Positions 61,269-64,000 of a stretch of DNA of 64,000 nt are shown here, one piece after another; the first letter of the stretch is position 1, and every line of letters begins with the position of its first letter. Below the pieces are notes generated by a model. That model searched no databases. It was not told where the DNA came from and saw only the letters and a list, made by a program, of their open reading frames with translations. The stretch is from Microbacterium protaetiae (GTDB taxonomy: Bacteria > Actinomycetota > Actinomycetes > Actinomycetales > Microbacteriaceae): NCBI RefSeq assembly GCF_004135285.1, contig NZ_CP035494.1, positions 2,046,001 to 2,110,000 of the forward strand, read 5' to 3'. The position numbers were made by a program, and so were the translations under genes.

Positions 61269-62866
61269 ATCACATCGACATGGCTGCCGTGATCGTCTCG
61301 GCCCTGATATCGCTGGTGGTGACGGTCGCGCTCTACATCTGGGTCGGGCTCGCACTGTCCACGGTGTTCCGCAAGACCGGTGACGACGAGTGGAAGGGCT
61401 GGGTCCCGGTTCTGAACACCGCGACCCTGCTGCAACTGGGCGGATTCGGCTGGTGGTGGGTGCTGCTGCTGCTCATCCCGGGGGGATCTCTCGCCGTCTA
61501 CGTGGTGATGGTGATCGCCTGTCATCGCATCGGTGTGCGGTTCGGCTACGGCGCGGGGATGACGGTGCTGGCCGCCCTGCTGTTCCCGGTCTGGGCGTCG
61601 ATTCTCGCATGGCGGCCCAACCGGTGGGTCTCGGCTCGTGAGGCTGCCCCGCGCGGAGGGGGTCCGCACCGCACCGGTGCGCCCGCGCCCAGTTCGTGGC
61701 TGCCGCCGGCCCCCGCCGGCCCGTCATGGCACGCGGCCCCGTCGACTCCGCCACTGCCGCGCATGCCGGCATCCGCCGCCGCGGCATCCCCGGCGCCGGC
61801 TGTCGCCTCTGCGCCGGTCATCGCTTCGGCGCCGCTGGGATCGGCACCGTCACCGGCTGCGCCCGCTCCCGCACCGGCCCCGATCCGCTCGGCGCCCGCA
61901 TCGTTCGCACCCGCGGCATCCGCAGCACCCGCGGCACCTCCGGCATCCGCGACACCTCCGGCATTCGCCGCACCCGCGGCATCCGCGGTTCCCGCAGGAC
62001 CCGCGGCATCCGCAGGTCCATCGGCACCGGTCGAGTCGATCCCGACCGTGTCGCACCCGACCGTCTCGGATGCCCTGTTCGCCGATCTCGCCGATGATGA
62101 TGACGACGACGCCGACCCGATCGATCATCTGCGGGTCAGCCGCAGTGCCCCGTTCACCGGCACCGTGCAGATAGTGCCCGAGGCCACCGACGATTCGCAG
62201 GTCGGTCCGCGTCGCGCCGTCGTGCCCGCGCCCGAGCAGACTGAGGACGAGCCGCGGGCCGATGCCTGGGTGCGTGATGTGCCGGTCTGGAACGACGCCG
62301 AACCGGCCGGAAACCCGTGGGCGCCGCCCGCGCCGAGCGCTCCGGCCCAGGTGCGTCCGTTCGATCCGACGGCGTTCTCCGACACCTCGGGCGAGGTGTC
62401 GGCCGTGGCCGGCGCCCCCTCACTGGGCGTGCCCATGTCAGCGCGGTCGTCGGTGTCGGCCCGGCGCCAGGCGCCCGAGCTGCCCGACGCCGAAGAAGCG
62501 TTCGACGAGACGATCATCGCCGTCCGCAAGCGCACCCCGTGGATGCTGGTGCCGCCGCTGGGTGCTCCCATTCCGATCCTGCAGGATGTCATCATCATCG
62601 GGCGGCGTCCCACCAGCGACCCGGCGTACCCGTCGGCGCAGCTGGTGTCGGTCGTCGACGAGACGCGCACGATGAGCAAGACCCACGCGCGTCTCGAGCT
62701 GCGGGACACGCTGTGGATAGTGACCGATCTGGATTCGACCAACGGCGTCGTCATCATCGACGAGGACGGCACCGAGATCGAGGCCGAGCCGCAGCGACCG
62801 CTGCCGATCATCGAGAAGTTCCTGCTCGGCGACGCCGAGCTGCGCTTCGTACGCGACGGGTCGTGA
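61265..62866 (+). CDS. Membrane protein with C-terminal FHA domain
   Basis: A 533-residue protein. Three or four N-terminal membrane helices (about 8-30, 55-75, 80-95 and 100-118) carry a WKGWVPVLNTATLLQLGG-type segment seen in small actinobacterial membrane proteins. A 300-residue Ala/Pro-rich linker follows. The FHA domain (about 428-530) keeps its ligand residues: GRR (G446, R447), MSKTH (S471, H474) and STNG (N493). FHA domains bind phosphothreonine. Immediately before it is FDETIIAVRKRT (T416), a likely phosphosite. The linker DNA (61905-62035) is rich in GCATCC-containing repeats. It overlaps both neighbours (ATGA; TGATG). Confidence 0.92.
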   Translation: MNHIDMAAVIVSALISLVVTVALYIWVGLALSTVFRKTGDDEWKGWVPVLNTATLLQLGGFGWWWVLLLLIPGGSLAVYVVMVIACHRIGVRFGYGAGMTVLAALLFPVWASILAWRPNRWVSAREAAPRGGGPHRTGAPAPSSWLPPAPAGPSWHAAPSTPPLPRMPASAAAASPAPAVASAPVIASAPLGSAPSPAAPAPAPAPIRSAPASFAPAASAAPAAPPASATPPAFAAPAASAVPAGPAASAGPSAPVESIPTVSHPTVSDALFADLADDDDDDADPIDHLRVSRSAPFTGTVQIVPEATDDSQVGPRRAVVPAPEQTEDEPRADAWVRDVPVWNDAEPAGNPWAPPAPSAPAQVRPFDPTAFSDTSGEVSAVAGAPSLGVPMSARSSVSARRQAPELPDAEEAFDETIIAVRKRTPWMLVPPLGAPIPILQDVIIIGRRPTSDPAYPSAQLVSVVDETRTMSKTHARLELRDTLWIVTDLDSTNGVVIIDEDGTEIEAEPQRPLPIIEKFLLGDAELRFVRDGS

Positions 62867-63441
62867 TGTCCGAGCCGGTCGACGGGGAGGGCGACGAGTT
62901 CGACGAGACGATCGTCGCGCGGCGCCGCACGGTGCCGGCGCCCGCTGACGGTGTCAGCGACGAGGTCGCCGACGACACCGTGGTCGCATCGCGGCGGCGT
63001 GGGCAGGCGCCGGCCGACGAACCGCCGGCGGCAAACGACGATCCTGACGACACCCTCCTCGCCGGTCGTCATGGCGGCGGGGTCGAAGACCGCACCGCAC
63101 TGGCGGATCGCAACGCCGATCGCGGCGACGTCACCGTGCGCACGCCGCGGGCCGGCACGGCACCGGCCGACGGCATCCGTCCCTTCGTTCCACCCACCGG
63201 GCGGACCGCCGCCGATGGGGCGGCGACACAGTCCATCTACCGCCCGCGGCCCGTCGAGCCGGCCCGCGTGCGCCGCACGCCGCCGGCGCCCCACGCGCCG
63301 CTGGCGCCGGTCGACACTGCTGCGCAGCAGCACGGTGCCCGGTCGAGCCGGCTGCGCACGGTGCTTCTGGTGGTCGGGATCGTCGCCCTCGTGGCCGTGG
63401 CCGGTGTGGTGCTGCTGGTGGCCCTGCTCACCGCTGTTTGA
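62866..63441 (+). CDS. Tail-anchored protein with three repeated Thr motifs
   Basis: A 191-residue protein. The cytoplasmic part is polar and probably disordered. It has three similar motifs: DETIVARRR (T15), [10 protein letters not shown] (T38) and DDTLLAGRH (T63). Residues about 165-188 ([22 protein letters not shown]) form a C-terminal membrane anchor. The ATG at 62866 overlaps the FHA stop (TGATG). It is the last gene of the operon. A role as kinase substrate and FHA ligand is inferred from the motifs and context. Family not recognised. Confidence 0.85.
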   Translation: MSEPVDGEGDEFDETIVARRRTVPAPADGVSDEVADDTVVASRRRGQAPADEPPAANDDPDDTLLAGRHGGGVEDRTALADRNADRGDVTVRTPRAGTAPADGIRPFVPPTGRTAADGAATQSIYRPRPVEPARVRRTPPAPHAPLAPVDTAAQQHGARSSRLRTVLLVVGIVALVAVAGVVLLVALLTAV

Positions 63442-63466
63442 CCGCCCTGCCGCAGACGCGTATCAT
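63438..63466 (+). promoter_or_regulatory. Predicted promoter of the rpsL operon
   Basis: TTGACC (63438-63443), 17 bp and TATCAT (63461-63466). The -35 overlaps the stop codon of the preceding gene. The leader to rpsL is about 200 nt; I see no clear riboswitch or antiterminator in it. Confidence 0.75.
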
Positions 63467-63674
63467 TGAGGCAGTGTGCGCTCTTGCGCTCCTTGTGTTG
63501 CGCCTCGGCGCAGATCGGGACTCAGAGCCGCGCGACCAAGGGCTCGGCCTGCGAACAGGTCACCCCCACGGCATATCCACCATTCCAAAAGTTCGGCACG
63601 ATCGTGCCGCGCCGGTGGATTTGTGGCGAAACCACGACCGCTGTCACCGTGCAGCACAACAGAGAAGGAAGAAC

Positions 63675-64000
63675 GTGCCAACCATTCAGCAGTTGGTTCG
63701 CAAGGGGCGTTCGCCGAAGGTCTCCAAGACCAAGGCGCCCGCACTGAAGTCGAACCCGCAGCAGGCGGGCGTGTGCACCCGTGTGTACACGACCACGCCG
63801 AAGAAGCCGAACTCGGCCATGCGCAAGGTCGCCCGTGTGAAGCTCCGCAACGGAACCGAGGTCACCGCCTACATTCCGGGCGAGGGTCACAACCTGCAGG
63901 AGCACTCGTTGGTGCTCGTGCGCGGTGGTCGTGTCAAGGACCTCCCCGGCGTGCGTTACAAGATCGTCCGTGGCGCCCTGGACACCCAGGCCGTCAAGAA
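63675..64000 (+). CDS. rpsL: 30S ribosomal protein S12 (3' end beyond window)
   Basis: The first 108 codons of S12, a decoding-centre protein. [11 protein letters not shown] opens the chain; [11 protein letters not shown] contains the lysine (E. coli K42/K43 region) that mutates in streptomycin resistance, here wild type; the second hot spot [12 protein letters not shown] is also wild type. The GTG at 63675 is preceded by AAGGAAGA. rpsG, fusA and tuf would be expected next, outside the window. Confidence 0.98.
   Translation, partial: MPTIQQLVRKGRSPKVSKTKAPALKSNPQQAGVCTRVYTTTPKKPNSAMRKVARVKLRNGTEVTAYIPGEGHNLQEHSLVLVRGGRVKDLPGVRYKIVRGALDTQAVK

Overview
The window comes from a high-GC actinobacterium of the Microbacteriaceae, most likely Microbacterium or a close relative. 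The reasons are the strongly GC-biased codons, the protein types (AfsR-like regulator, DrrAB-type exporter, heterodimeric E1 plus E2 dehydrogenase, kinase/FHA envelope operon), the rpoB and rpoC sequences, and many genes that start directly downstream of a TANNNT -10 box with no leader. No rRNA, tRNA, CRISPR array, phage or insertion sequence was recognised.

Layout. 1-1.5 kb is gene-free and made of nested palindromic repeats. 1.5-12.4 kb is a carbohydrate locus. A YesL/DUF624 membrane protein, a LacI regulator and a GH95 alpha-fucosidase read left; GH42 beta-galactosidase, GH31 alpha-xylosidase and GH3 beta-glucosidase read right from a shared intergenic region with a LacI-type operator. The four activities match stepwise dismantling of fucosylated xyloglucan oligosaccharides inside the cell. 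12.4-13.1 kb holds two more repeat arrays. 13.1-17.8 kb is a leftward operon: CBS/zinc-ribbon protein, E1 alpha, E1 beta, E2 and a small membrane protein. 17.9-20.3 kb is a MacB/FtsX-type ABC transporter. 20.4-25.5 kb has small genes (SRPBCC, ComB-like phosphatase, SprT-like, TPR, secreted protein, lipoprotein) between repeat arrays. 25.6-31.5 kb has an AfsR-type regulator, a DrrAB-type exporter and a spermidine-synthase-like protein. 31.7-34.2 kb encodes 5-oxoprolinase (pxpA and a pxpB-pxpC fusion). 34.4-41.8 kb is rpoBC.

About 22 kb separates rpoC from rpsL (start at 63675, truncated by the window end). It holds a coiled-coil protein, a membrane protein, a GCS2-type ligase, an M20 amidohydrolase, three proteins of unknown function and a seven-gene operon: Ser/Thr kinase, a 2083-residue exported Ig/Fn3-like protein, MoxR ATPase, DUF58, a transglutaminase-like protein with two of three catalytic residues replaced, a membrane FHA protein and a tail-anchored protein. 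A short Thr motif (T-[IVL]-x-A followed by basic residues) occurs in the kinase, the FHA protein and three times in the tail-anchored protein, which suggests a phosphothreonine/FHA circuit at the membrane.

Most notable: that kinase/FHA operon with a probable pseudo-transglutaminase; the xyloglucan locus with an operator overlapping both promoters; a consistent set of leaderless starts; and several families of short palindromic repeats, one of which (about 80 bp, CAGAACTC/GAGTTCTG ends) lies in frame inside the pxpB-pxpC linker.
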